Shown here: in pieces, positions 47,652-59,455 of the stretch | Layout of the letters: every line of letters begins with the position of its first letter | Position numbering within the stretch: the first letter of the stretch is position 1 | Assembly (NCBI GenBank): GCA_037447605.1 | Contig: CM074805.1 | Location: 4,933,461 to 4,997,460, forward strand | DNA length: 64,000 bases | From: Zygnema circumcarinatum | Taxonomy: Eukaryota > Streptophyta > Zygnematophyceae > Zygnematales > Zygnemataceae | Direction of reading: 5' to 3' | The notes under the pieces: generated by a model | Seen by the model: only the letters and a program-made list of their open reading frames with translations | Database searches by the model: none | What the model was told of the DNA's origin: nothing | Position numbers and translations under genes: made by a program

Positions 47652-50338
47652 ATGCCGGCCGCCCTCCTCCCTTCCGCCCGCCTCAGCCATGGCTCCTCTT
47701 CCGCGAGGAGACTACTCTCTCGAGAGGAATCGCTTGAGGATGTCGCCTGCTCCAGCAACTGCTTCAGAGCAGCTCCCTCAGCTTCTGGGGAGGAACCAAG
47801 TTCGTCAACTTCTTCATTCTTTCTCGCGGGAAAGAGCTCTGCGGGATCAGCAGCATTTGACAGCTTCATTTATTCAAGCAGGAAAGGGGAGCTCAGATTT
47901 CAAGCATCGAACGCTTGTAGGAAGATTAGGGCTAGCAGACGGTACAGTAGCAGTGGCAATTTCGGTGATTCTTTTCAATGTAGCGTCCACGCTCACGCAA
48001 GAGAGGTAGAGTTAGGGTTGTGCAACAGCGGGAGGGACTGGGGATTATTTAGTAGAAGTAGAGTATGCAGCGGGTGTAGAGCAGCAGCAAGATTTGAAGG
48101 AGGACGGAGAGGAGGATTGAGCGCGCTGTCATATGATGATGGAGCTGACTCTGCAATGTTGAATATGGAAGATGGGATCATGGAGGGGCCTTCTTGCATA
48201 TATGTGGGTCCCGTTGAAGACGCCGACGTGAGCCGGTTGGAGGCGCTTTATCAGCAGGTATTGATGCATGCATGTTCGCATGAACACATATATGTGTGGG
48301 TATCGTGTACGTGTACTATAACCTGCACACATGGATGCTTGCATGTATCCGTACGTGTTTATGTATGCATTACATGTATGTTGGCAGCACTTTTTCCGGT
48401 TTCGGTTTTGGCAGCCCGCATGCAAATACCTGTTCCAGTAGACTTAAGAGTTCTTTCAGGAATACCATTATCTTTTGATCTTATGTCCCGAATACTGAAG
48501 CTTGATGACCTTACTCGGCATGCTGTAAGGTTAAGAGTGAAGACGTCGGGAAAGACATAGGGTAGGGGAGGAGAGAAGTTTGAGGGAATGAGAGAGGGAG
48601 AGAGAGTACGAGGAGGAGAGAGAGCGAGAGGAGCGAATCCTTCATTTCGATATTGTTCTGATTTGCCCTTCGAATGCTGCACAGGCTCGAGACGAGTACT
48701 ACAGTGGCCATCCTCTCATTTTGGACGAGATGTTTGACAAAGTCGAGGTGAGTTGGTGAAGAAAAGCATGAATGAAGGAAATTTCTCGCATGTTTTACGG
48801 AATTATGATTTCATAATTCTATCATGCTTTGCAAGGGTATGGGTTAGCCCTTCAAGAGTCGCAAAGGTAGGGACTGAAAGCATATTTACAAAGATTGTAA
48901 TGCGAAGGGTTCCATCAGCAAACCTTATGCGTAGGTGACGGAGAGATGTTTCTTTGAAATTTGGCAGCTAAAGCAGAATGTGGAATGCGGGATGGTCTTT
49001 GGTCTGTTTTCTGCAGAAAAAGTTGCGCCAGTTTAGGTCAAAATTGGTTCGAAAATATCCGCGCTGCAGTTTGAGGCGATATACTGCATATGCTGATGCG
49101 GAGGTTTGATTTCTCAACACTTCAAACTGTTTCGAAAAGTAGACTGATTGCTGGCAGAAGCACGTCCGCGTAAATCTTCACTTTTCCCACTCGCTTGTTG
49201 CAGGGACTTGTATCGTGAGCCTTAAACTGTATAGAGAACGCTTCCCATCCCCTGCGTTGCATTTCTTCATTGCCTGAGCTTGGGTATTTTTCAATAGAAT
49301 ACCATGTGGATGCTCTGATCAAAAGTCATAGATTTTTCATGGCATTTCAACACTTGCACTGCATTCACTTCATACTGAAAGTAGGTAAAAGTGATTTTTT
49401 CTTTTCAAGTTCTGAAGTCAAGTGTGGTGGAATTGAGGTGCAGTTCGACCAGTCGCAGATGATTGCCCTCGCCGGAGTATGGTCTCTCCTTCTGGCAGGA
49501 GGAGTCGGCCTCATTGCGGTGGCTCCAATATGCCTCGCCCTGCAGGCGTACCGCCACTCTTTGGCCATTCACAGTGGAGAATTGGGTTCTGCAATCCTGT
49601 ACTTGAGCTCTCCGATGGCGCTAAACGGAGGGCTGTTGGGAGCACTGGGCTTCGTGCTTGGCGCAGCCGTCGCTACAGCTGCAGGTAGGATGGAGTTTTG
49701 CTTCTATGTCTATGTAGATCTACTTGCTGCCACTATCTCCACAGCCTCTCCTTACTCGTCTTCTTCTTTTTACTCACCTGCTCTCCGTGTCCTTCCTCGT
49801 TTCGAGCGTCTATCATCAATAAGGGAAGGGTGTGAGTAACAGATGGGAAGAGGGGGGGCTGCGGTGTGTGCTTCACAGTGCGATCTTTGAAGGAGGTGCT
49901 GAAGGGTAGCCTGGTGGCCCTTAAGGGCACTTGCCCTGCGTGTGGGGAGGAGGTGTACGCTTTCATCAGAGCAGAAGGGTCGGTACGCCCGAGACAAAAG
50001 TCCGAATGCCACGTGTGCGAACAGCCACTAGTGTTTCACGCAACACTGGAGGTACGAATCCTCTCACTGCTGCTTTGCACTCCTTAGTGAATGGTCCTTA
50101 CTCGGGGGTTCTCCTTAGCGGCGAGGAGACGAGCGAAAGCAGAAGGAACCGGGACGCTTATATTGCAATGGGATCGGGTTGTGCCAGCAATGTGTGTCCT
50201 TCAGCGGATTAAAGAAGCGTTTGGAATGTGTTTTTACGATGTCATGTGCAGGAGTCTAAGGGGCACATATGGGCCTTCGGGAGGATATATCTCGTGATTC
50301 GCACAGCGGATCTCTCTCCTCGGCCGGATGTGCACTGA
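47652..50338 (+). CDS. PGRL1: PGRL1, PGR5-like protein 1 (thylakoid ferredoxin-plastoquinone reductase component)
   Basis: Exons 47652-48257, 48685-48747, 49017-49103, 49444-49684, 49879-50051 and 50252-50338 join in frame to 418 aa. The conserved core starts at about residue 178 with MEGPSCIYVGP, then LEALYQQARDEYYSGHPLI, DEMFDKVE and KYPRCSL...YADAE. Two membrane helices (about 259-285 and 313-333) precede the stromal tail with CPACGEE, CHVCE and GRIYLV. All six conserved cysteines are present: 182, 240, 351, 354, 376 and 379. In plants they control thioredoxin regulation, PGR5 binding and iron binding. PGRL1 passes electrons from ferredoxin toward plastoquinone together with PGR5. The N-terminus is about 100 residues longer than in Arabidopsis and Ser/Arg-rich, so the transit peptide and start (ATG 47652) are less certain. 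Confidence 0.95.
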
Positions 50339-51534
50339 TTAGGAGTCGGATGGTGAATAACGATTGGACCCAAGCAGGTGTTGCACTCGTATGGTGGAAC
50401 GTTGTGTTTTCGACGAGGCCTATTGCAAAGGCTTTGAAACTTTCGCCTGATGTAGTTTGAGTAAGTGCGTTGTCCTATGAGACGGGCAAAGAGCGAATGA
50501 GCAGCTCTAGTTGCCCAATTCTTAGTTAGGGTTTCATTGCTCGTTTTTTCTCATTTCTGTTACCCAAGTCGGGCAACACATGAGGTCGCCACAGCTGCTG
50601 CACTTCCCCTGAAGTGTGGCCCTGTGAGCTTGTTTATTGTTCAGCTTTACTTAATAGTCACTGCAGAAAACACTCTTTTGCGTATTGTTACTGGTTCGCC
50701 CATAATGGAAGGCTCGACAGGCATGCTGTAATCAAGCGGGTATGCTCGCTGCTCTATGAACTCTACTTGTTGGAGTGACACCACGGCTTTAGAAACTAGT
50801 GCAAGATTGGTTTTTTTTACCAATCAATGAGAACACTTCTGCATTTGGCAATCACAACATGCGGTTACTTAATTGAAAGACCCAATTGAGCGAGCAGCTT
50901 GCTGAAAGGAACCTCCAAGAGCAACACATCCGACCAAAAGTGAAAATTGTTTCGGTGTCTTGATTTCCATTAAGTATGCCTCGCGGTGATTTCCTTATTC
51001 CTGCTGCTCCTGGTCGTTGAAGGCAATTTGGGTGAACAAGCTTAGAGCATGCTGCACACTAACGACTTCCAAGTCATCTGAATGAAGGAGCATCTCCCCA
51101 ATAATTAGGTCGACTACCGATTTGTCGATGGTGAAATGCAGCAATGCAGTACCTTCGAAATGAGCATTCAAATTATTGGCAAAAGGTGGGTCGACATCCT
51201 TGAAAAACGAGTCACGTTCTAATAGTGACTTAAACTCTTTGTACTCAGTCCCCTAGAGTTTTTCAAAACCAATTAGGGGGCAGTCCCCTATATTAGGCCG
51301 AAATCCCTTATTTGAGGAGGCCTGCGTAAGGTATGTCTGATGTAGTCATGTGGGGAAGTGCGAGCCATCATGCCGTACGGTACGGCACACCATATCGACA
51401 ATATCGTACTGTCGTCACGATATCAGTTATCGCGAGGAAGCCGCCGATACGCGCGGCGGCGGAGCCCTGCGCCTCCCTCCCTCCCGCCTTCCCCCTGCCT
51501 GCCACGTGGCAGAGCGAGAGCGCAGCAGGGCGCC
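50339..51534. other. Intergenic region between PGRL1 and WDR55
   Basis: No gene is seen. It is unique AT-richer DNA up to about 51350, then a cgatat-rich, GTAC-palindromic stretch (51370-51436) immediately upstream of the GC-rich WDR55 first exon. Confidence 0.5.
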
Positions 51535-54145
51535 ATGGAGGGCGGGGAGGCGCGGGTCCTGAGCGTGGCGTCGCAGCCGTTCGACGTGGCCTTCCATCCG
51601 GCGGCGGAGTCGGTCGCAGCGGGCCTCATCAGCGGCTCCATCGAGCTGTCAGTTCGTCGTGCCTGCAAACCCTAAAAACGAGCTAGGGTCTGTGACGAGG
51701 GGCTGCACGCATGCATACCTGCTGACATGAAAACAGGAGTAATTCCCATGCATAGCAGTCGATGCGCGCATGAATTGTCGTGGATAATGATTTTTTTAGT
51801 ATTGTTCATATGTGTATGCCAAGCATTCATACGCGTGACATGAAGGCATCGTCACAGAGGTTTTTCCTCGCTTATATGTTTTGAAAATGGTGTTTGATGA
51901 GCAGGTTTTCATATGGAGAAGGCGACCCGAAAAGGTGGTCGTGCTATCCGGCTTGGCTGGCATGTAGGGATTGCATGCGGGTATGGGTGTGGGCCTATGG
52001 CTGCGGTTATGGTACTCTTATGTACATATATATACATATGTTTAGACTTATGGACATGAACCATGGGCTTGTAGGTCACCATTGGATAATTCACGGGTCA
52101 GTCGTTCTTAAATTGGGTAGTATCCACAACTCTCACATGGGCCAAATGACATTTTTTTGTATTTTTCTTGATGTTAAGTATATTGAAGAGGAATGGGTAT
52201 CTTCATGGAATGAAACCTGTATTTGGACTCAAAATGAGGACGTCTCTCGTTTTCACAGACTATGGAAAGCAAAGCGGGCACATAAAGAGTCGTGCCGAGC
52301 AGTCCGCTTCCTCAATAATGGCCAATGTGCGTATTACTCTAATTCCGAATCTGTCTATCAATTTCTTTTCTGTCATATCCTCCGTTTTATCTGATGTCTT
52401 GCAGCTTGTACGCTGAGAGTCAGTATATGAGAGGTTTGAGGGAGGGAGGAGATGTCGACGGTGAATGGGATATGTGAGGATAACTGAGGGAGGCCCTCAA
52501 TTGCGGATTTCGGCTGGGTTTAATTTAGTCCCATTGACTACGATAGCTGTATCTTACATGCCGACTATTTGCGCCTCTCTGTGGAGGAAAAGCTAACAAT
52601 CACAAGTGTCCATGCACGTCGTGCGTGGAATCTGTGCTTGTCGCTGTGTTTAAAAAGGAGGACGTCCCACGTCACGGGCATGCGTCAGCTAACTTACTTA
52701 GTTTCCTTGAACCAGGATACTGCTGTGGTTAGCCAACATGGCGCCACGTCAGCCTAAACTAATGCAAGGGCGGTGCAGACCTAGCCGAAAATAGGGTGAG
52801 GGAACTAAATGAAGGGTACACCCTGAGAGTCCTGAGAAAGGATCAAAGCAGATATGGAAAACCTTGGATTCAATCTTTTCTCTGAATTCAATTTTTCATA
52901 GACTATGGGAATGGGGTTCATGAAGGGCGCAGATTTATTGAGCGCTTCTGCGGATCACTCAATATTGGCCACTGATGTAGCGAGTGGCAAAATGGTCTCA
53001 CGACTATTGGAAGCACATAGGTGAGAAAATACAGAAGTATTGCTTAAGTATTTTCGAATTCGTTGGTTTCTAGGAAAACCAGCCGGCTAGTTTTTAATCC
53101 TAGTCCATGCGCTCGTGTTTAGTTGTGTTAGGCATCCATTCACTATTCGCCTCGTCCCTTGCATGCAACATTATGATGCAATTTGCTAGATCTGGGAACT
53201 CTAAGTACAACAAGGGACTACCCATGTATCAGAGTAGGATGTGCTTTAGGAAAGTTAGTAACTTAGATTAAGTGTGCTAAAAGAACAGAGGGAAGGGTTA
53301 TTGGAGTTGGCATAAGGCAGTGCGGCTATCAACCGGATGGAAGTTCTGTCAGAGAACACGATGGCGACTGGAGATGATGACGGAACGGTGAAGGTGAACA
53401 TGCATCACTTGTTGAAGAAAAATCTCATTGAAACCATTTCCAGATTCAAGCTGACTCATACACCTCTGTTGAACTTAGCCACAGTCTAGTATAGTAAAGT
53501 AAAGCAAAGCAAATCAATCTAGTATAGTAAAGTATGGAGAAAGGCGCTTTGGTTTGAAGGTCTGGGATATTCGACAAGAGGAGTGTTGCAGCACATTTTC
53601 CGCTCATGAGGACTTTGTTTCCGACATGGAACACTCTGCAGCTTCCATGCAGCTTCTTTCTGTCAGGTGAGTGTAGTTTGGGAGAGAGATTTTCAAACCC
53701 TTACCAACCCTGAGGGTACTGAACCTCATGTTCTTGCATTTTCAAACTTATATCCTGTTCCGGCTGTTGAATATTGAAGAACTGTGAGGTTTCTTCCTTG
53801 GCTTTCCATGCTGCAGCGGTGATGGGACCCTCTGCATATACAACCTCCGTCGGAACAGGGTCAGTTTGCATTCTTTCTTTCTTGTCTCAATCTTGGTAAA
53901 ACCAGAGTCAGAATACACTTTAAGTTATTTCCGAAGAGGAGAGATGACATGAGTGGGTTTGGACGTGGAGTGTTGGGAAGGTTTCCTATGGCTGGAATTT
54001 CAACCTTTTGAACCTCAAAAGTGGGGAAGAGCGGTGAGGGGAGCAGGTGGAAGTTCGGTCGGAAAATGCGGAGGACGAGCTGCTGTCAGTTACCATCATG
54101 AAGGTGCGCTTGGGGGGGGGGGGGGGGGGAAGAAAAGAAAGAGAA

Positions 54146-54203
<58 letters not shown>

Positions 54204-57200
54204 AGAGGGAGAGGAGGGAGGGGAGGGAGCGGGGCAAGGGGGTGAGGGAGATAAGAGGGGAGGGAAGGGGAGGGGTAGCGGAGTGAGGACGAGGAGGGGA
54301 AGATGGAATAAAAACGGGAGGAGAATGAGGAGTGAGGAGAATGAGGATTGAGAAGAGGGAAAGATCAGATCGGAAGAGAACGATGGTGGAGAGAGGAAAG
54401 TGGGACAAGAGAGCGGGAGAGCGAGAGGAAGGAAGAGAGAAAGGGGATTGGAGATAATGGTGATGCTATTTCTTAACTGAGTTTAAGTGATTTGGGTTGG
54501 CATGGAGCAGCACAGACAGAAAGTGGTATGTGGGACGCAGGAAGGGACTCTTCTGCTCTACTCTTGGGGCCATTTTGCAGACTGCAGGTGCAATATTTTT
54601 TCCTTTTTCATAACTTACGTTCAAACGGTTTTGCATAAAAGTTTGAATAATTTATGAAATGGGCCAAACCAAGGTTTTAACTGTTGTTGGTGCTTCAAAC
54701 TGAGGCGCGTGTTCCATGTGGCGTTTTATGCTGCAGCGACCGTTTTCCAGGTCATCCCAACTCTGTAGATGCTCTTCTTAAGGTGAGCCAAAAAGATAAA
54801 GAGAACTTACTTATTCCATTTTATCAGGCCTCCGCTACTCGTGTGTTCTCCCTCCTCACTTATCACCCTTTGCCTTCCTTTCTCCTCCTCCCTTCTCGTC
54901 TCCCACAGCCCGCGGTCTTGTCTGTCCCTTGGATTCCCTCCCCTTCCTCTCCACTCCCACTCCCTTCTAGTAAATTTAGTTTTTCCTTGCCTCTCTCCCC
55001 CCAACCTTCCATCCCCTCTTCCCTCGCCATTCTCTTTCCTCCCCTCACTCTTCTCTCACTCTCTCCTTCCTTCTCTTGTCTCCTTTCTCACTCCTTGTCC
55101 TCCGTACCTTGTCTCTATGTCCCCTTCTTCTCTCATTCACTGCATCGTGAATGTGTCAACAACTGAAGGGAGATGTTCCCTCTCTTCCGTATACGCTTAA
55201 ACATCTCTCCTCCCGATTCTCCAGAATGAACTGCCACATGGAACCTGTGGGATGCAGGTGGATGATGACACTCTCCTTACCGGATCTAGTGATGGGCTAA
55301 TCAGGTATCTCCCAAACTCTAAAATGCGGAAATCCTTCACAGATCGGACCATTAGACAAACCAGTCGACTGGTTGGCAACCAGTGGTTGCGGACCGAAAC
55401 AACCATTCGACTGGTTGCCAACCAGTGGCTCAAGACCGAAACAACCATTCGACTGGTTTGGAACCAGTGGATGCCACTGGTTGGCAACCATTCGACTGGT
55501 TTGGAACCAATGGATGCCACTGGTTGGCAACCATTCGACTGGTTTGGAACCAGTGGATGCCACTGGTTGGCAACCAGTCGACTGGTTGCGAACCAGTGGC
55601 GCAGGACTGAAACAACCATTCGACTGGTTCGGAACCAGTGATCCAATGGTTGGCAACCATTGAATTTCTGAAATTATGCCTTTTTGCAAAAATGGGCCGT
55701 ATGTGTTTTTTGGTGGGTTGCCAACCGTTGACAACTAGTGTAACAAGCCTGATGCGTACAGATGCGTACGGATTAGTACAGTCGAGTCGTATGATTGTAC
55801 GAAGATTATGTACGGCCGAACCGTAATAGTTTTCTCTAAAACGCCGACAGCATTTTGGTAACTGTAGCGTTCAGTTCACTACAACTAGTGATTTAATGGT
55901 TGCCAACCATTTGATTTAATGGATATAACCATTCGACTGGTTGCCAACCAGTGCCGCCAGATCGAAACAACCAGTCGACTGGTTGCCAACCCGTAGACGT
56001 CCAACCATTGCCATCCAATGGTTGTCCAATGGTTGCCGATCCACTGGTCCGAACTGTGAAATCCTTGCACCTTAAAAAGATGAAGGAGAAGAAAAGGCCT
56101 TTCCAAGGGGTGGGAGGAGGGGAAATGGAAATTCATGAACGTCTGAAGACCGGGAGCCTTCAGTCTTTCGGCACATTCAAGTTAACTGGGCAAGGGCAAG
56201 TTAGTTAATGCTTTTATTACTGAATTTAAACCTTTTTGTTGCTCAAAATTACTTGATGCATCGGCTTTGCAGAGTGGTGTCAATCCTTCCAAACAAAATG
56301 TTGGGAGTTGTCGGAGAACATATGGATTATCCGATTGAGCGCTTGGGTAATTCTTCTCCCTACCCCTTGAACTCTTGTCTCCACCTTCTTTCGGGTTGTA
56401 AAGTTTTTTCTTTCAACTCTCTCCTTCCCTTTCGTCGTCCGCTGCAACTACTCTTTTCTCTTTTTTGTCCCTTGTACTTGCTCTCTTTGTCCCTCTCTCT
56501 CTCTCTACTGTGTCCCTCCTTCCATGGTTTTCTTTTGATCTCCCATACTGTGCCCACCTCGCATCCACCCTCTCCTATCCTAATCGACCTTCCTATCCCA
56601 CTCTCTATCTTTTCCCCCTCGCTTTCTTGATTTGCTCTTTAAACTTTCTCACCCCACTTTTTCCGTCTCCCTCCACTTTGTTCTCCCCCTCTCTTTTTCC
56701 TCCTTCACTTCCCGTCCCAGCCTGTTGGTGATTGCTCTGCAATTTTTCCTCATGCTTTCCATGCATTGCTTTAGTAATGGTGATTTATACCTCAGAAAAA
56801 GAATTTTTGGTCCGCTACATATTGCTTTGCCGGATGATGGTGCAGCTCTCTCACATGATAAGAGATTTCTCGCCAGTGCTTCGCATGATAAGACGCTGAA
56901 GGTGAGAAAGTATCTTGAAGGATGTATTTGAAAAGGTGCAAAGTGTGCAATGTTTTTCATCGAAAAGAATGTTCAAGTGGACTTTAAGTCCTTCTGAAGA
57001 GCTCAGTATGGCCATTATCTGTCTGAAATTGGATGAACAGATTGTTAATGATGAAGAGCCACATTCTGGCTAAAATGGTCATTGGGTGTAAGGGGGCTTG
57101 GAGGGCAGCTTTGGGATGTGGCCTACCTCTTTGAAGAGGGCGGAGAAGGAGATGGCGAAGGCGACGGAGATCGACAGGGAGAGGGGGAGAAAGGGAGCGA

Positions 57201-57589
57201 GAGAGAATTGGGGGGGATGGCTGATATGGGAGAACCTGCAGCAGCCATGGATCTTGGGGAAGAGACGAAAGTGGCCGTAGCTGGAGAGAGTGATGGAGAT
57301 GACAGCAGCGACGAAGGTGAAAGGGACGGGACGGGGGGGAGAGGGAGAAAGAAGGGAGAGGGGTTGGAGAGGCTTATGATGCATTGCTTGTTTCTATTCA
57401 CTCCTTCACTTGTGAAAATAGCATTTTTAAACGATATTGTGGAAAGTGGAAGGAAGATGGAGGGGTGAGGGGTGAAATTTCTGAACCGGTTGTGTGTTTT
57501 GTGCAGAACCCAAAAAGAAGGTGAAGTCAAAGAAGGATGGTAAGAAGGTTTATAGTAAGACGCCGGATTTTTTCTCAGACCTTCAGTGA
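51535..57589 (+). CDS. WDR55: WDR55-like WD40-repeat protein (nucleolar/rRNA-processing family)
   Basis: Exons: 51535-51647, 51905-51934, 52259-52326, 52933-53020, 53321-53393, 53560-53666, 53817-53859, 54047-54103, 54511-54587, 54737-54782, 55258-55304, 56273-56346, 56846-56901, 57109-57316, 57507-57589. They join in frame to 389 aa (human WDR55 is about 383). WD-repeat signatures read in order: PFDVAFHPAAESVAAGLISG, CRAVRFLNNGQYLLSASADHS, NTMATGDDDGTVKVWD, SGDGTLCIYNLRR, KVVCGTQEGTLLLYSW, TLLTGSSDGLIR, SILPNKMLGVVGEH and KRFLASASHDKTLKLWD. A highly acidic then Lys-rich tail ends in DFFSDLQ. In plants WDR55 binds DDB1 and is needed for reproduction; in animals it acts in rRNA processing. The 52933 acceptor follows two skipped AGs. 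Intron 11 contains a hAT-like element. Confidence 0.92.
54149..54199 (+). repeat. (GA)n microsatellite in WDR55 intron 8
   Basis: A GA run of about 50 nt follows a G run at 54113-54129, just after the splice donor at 54104. Confidence 0.93.
55338..56058. mobile_element. hAT-like non-autonomous element with ggttggcaacc palindrome arrays, in WDR55 intron 11
   Basis: The ends cacagatcggaccatt and the inverse of ccactggtccgaactgtg form terminal inverted repeats of about 17 bp. The identical 8-mer aaatcctt flanks both sides (55330-55337 and 56059-56066), as expected for the hAT superfamily. Inside are two clusters (55360-55665 and 55888-56045) of repeated palindromic units such as gactggttggcaaccagt, separated by about 220 bp of unique DNA. 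No transposase is coded. Confidence 0.8.
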
Positions 57590-59455
57590 GCTCAGCCACC
57601 GTGGCATCTCAAAGGGCTTGTATGGCTCACTTAGGTGCTGATTCCTGAAGAACTATTTTTCCTTTGTTCGTGGATCAGTGAGCGTTTTTCACGAATTGCT
57701 CATATGGGCTCATATGAGCAATGTGGGCTCATATGTTGCTCATATGTGTTTTCTTGATATTCAGATACAAGAGGCATTCTGGAGCATTGTGATGTCTGTA
57801 TTGGAAAATAGCACAGACCAGTAGGAATCCCCAATTGTAGACACCCGCATGCTGAACTTAACTGTGCATATGGAAATACTGAAGCTTAGAAGCTCATTAA
57901 TGGTATACCATAAAACCGGAAAGGTTGAGAAAAAAAGAATTTAAAGATTTTGGCTTCTCAAAAAAAAAAAACTATCAAAACCAGTTTCTCAAATAAAAAA
58001 CCTTATATTTGTTAGCACGATCATTTTGAGAAATGGGAAATGAATTTCTATTTTTTTTTCTCAATACAATTTTTATGGGGAACCAGTGGAACATTGAACA
58101 ATTGATTTTCGTTCGTGTTCAATTTGGGCTGTCCTTGGGCCCACCGATCAACAATTTATTAGAGCATCGCAAAGCCCGTGGACCCGGTTATCCGTACAGA
58201 AATAGTTGATCGGCTCGGGGGAAGAATCGTACGAAAAATGAGGCCCGGGTTAGCCGGATCCCTCTAACCGAATGGAACCAACGAGGCGAAAATTGGAATC
58301 CACACGTGCGACCGAGCGTGTTGAGCCTTTGGACTTTTTCTTTAAAACTTTTCGCTTTCTTAAATTGAAAAAGTTTCGACCTTGAGTGTTAAAAGGTCAA
58401 CCCTTTTCAATAAGACTGAGAATTGAGAAATTCAGTATAAACTTGTTTCTCATTTTTTCAACCTGCGTGGCTTTACGGTATGTGTAACTTTTTTGGTTTT
58501 ATGTCCTATACTTAAAAGCGTACAACCTAAAAAGTCTGATGTTCATGAAAGCACCTCAACAAGATCTACCCACTTAACCCACAGGTGGGAAGGGGGGGGA
58601 GAGAGGGGGTGGGGGGCGCCAAAAATCAGAGTTCGTAGAAAACGCTGACTCTGAGTCGCCATTTAGACTGACGAAAAAACGACGAAATGTTCCCGAGCAT
58701 TAAGTCCAGCCCGAGAATGGCGATGACTGCTGACTGCTCCGATGGAGGGATAGGTGTTCCTCGGCGCATGCTGTGTGGCCCTTTCACTCTCACCTCGCTC
58801 TCACTGTCCACCCATGGAAAACCATACAAGTTTAAGCCGAGTCTCCACTCAGAAATCTGGACGTGCGAAATACAAAATACGTTTTAGGAATAATTTTCTT
58901 CTAGAAAAAGGAAAATATTGACAAAGTGCTTGTAAGCACGTACAGTTACATCATACGCCTGCAATTGTCGAGCAATTTCAGAACAAGTCGCATACAACAA
59001 ATGATCTAATTTAACTCTTTAAGCAATCGACTACTCCGCATCTAATCTTAAGAAAGCCAAAGAAGGAGAAATCCAAAGATAACAAATGAGCTTTAACCTT
59101 TCTCACGCTGACGCATATCGACCTACGCTGATCTTAGGCCTCTCTAACTCCTCAATCTGCGCATATCTTGCCGGACGGAACGGGCATCCACCCTCGTCCG
59201 GCACTTCATAACTGAACCTATTGCGAGTTACATAGAAATCCGCCAGCCATCTCTCCCAATTGCACGTCCCGTCCGTCTCCAACTACCTTCCCTTTCCCTC
59301 TGTTCACCTCTCTTTCTTTCCTCTACTCTTCTCCCACTATGTTGCGAGCTCTCCCTCGCACACCTCGTGACTAATGCACATACCTATTCACGAACCCCTT
59401 CCACACTCCCTTTACGCAGTCTTCTGTCATTCCCCTCTCCCACCTCTCTATAGTC
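57590..59455. other. Convergent intergenic region between WDR55 and the prenyl diphosphate synthase
   Basis: No gene is seen. Notable are four copies of gctcatatg (57697-57750), AT-rich DNA with short A runs (57930-58060), and a CT-rich stretch at about 59250-59455 next to the stop codon of the minus-strand synthase. Confidence 0.5.

Noticed and set aside
51894-52394. Plus-strand frame of 166 codons in the WDR55 region
   Set aside because: It contains the true exon 3 in frame at its end, but the rest is intron; the splice sites at 51934 and 52259 restore WDR55 similarity.
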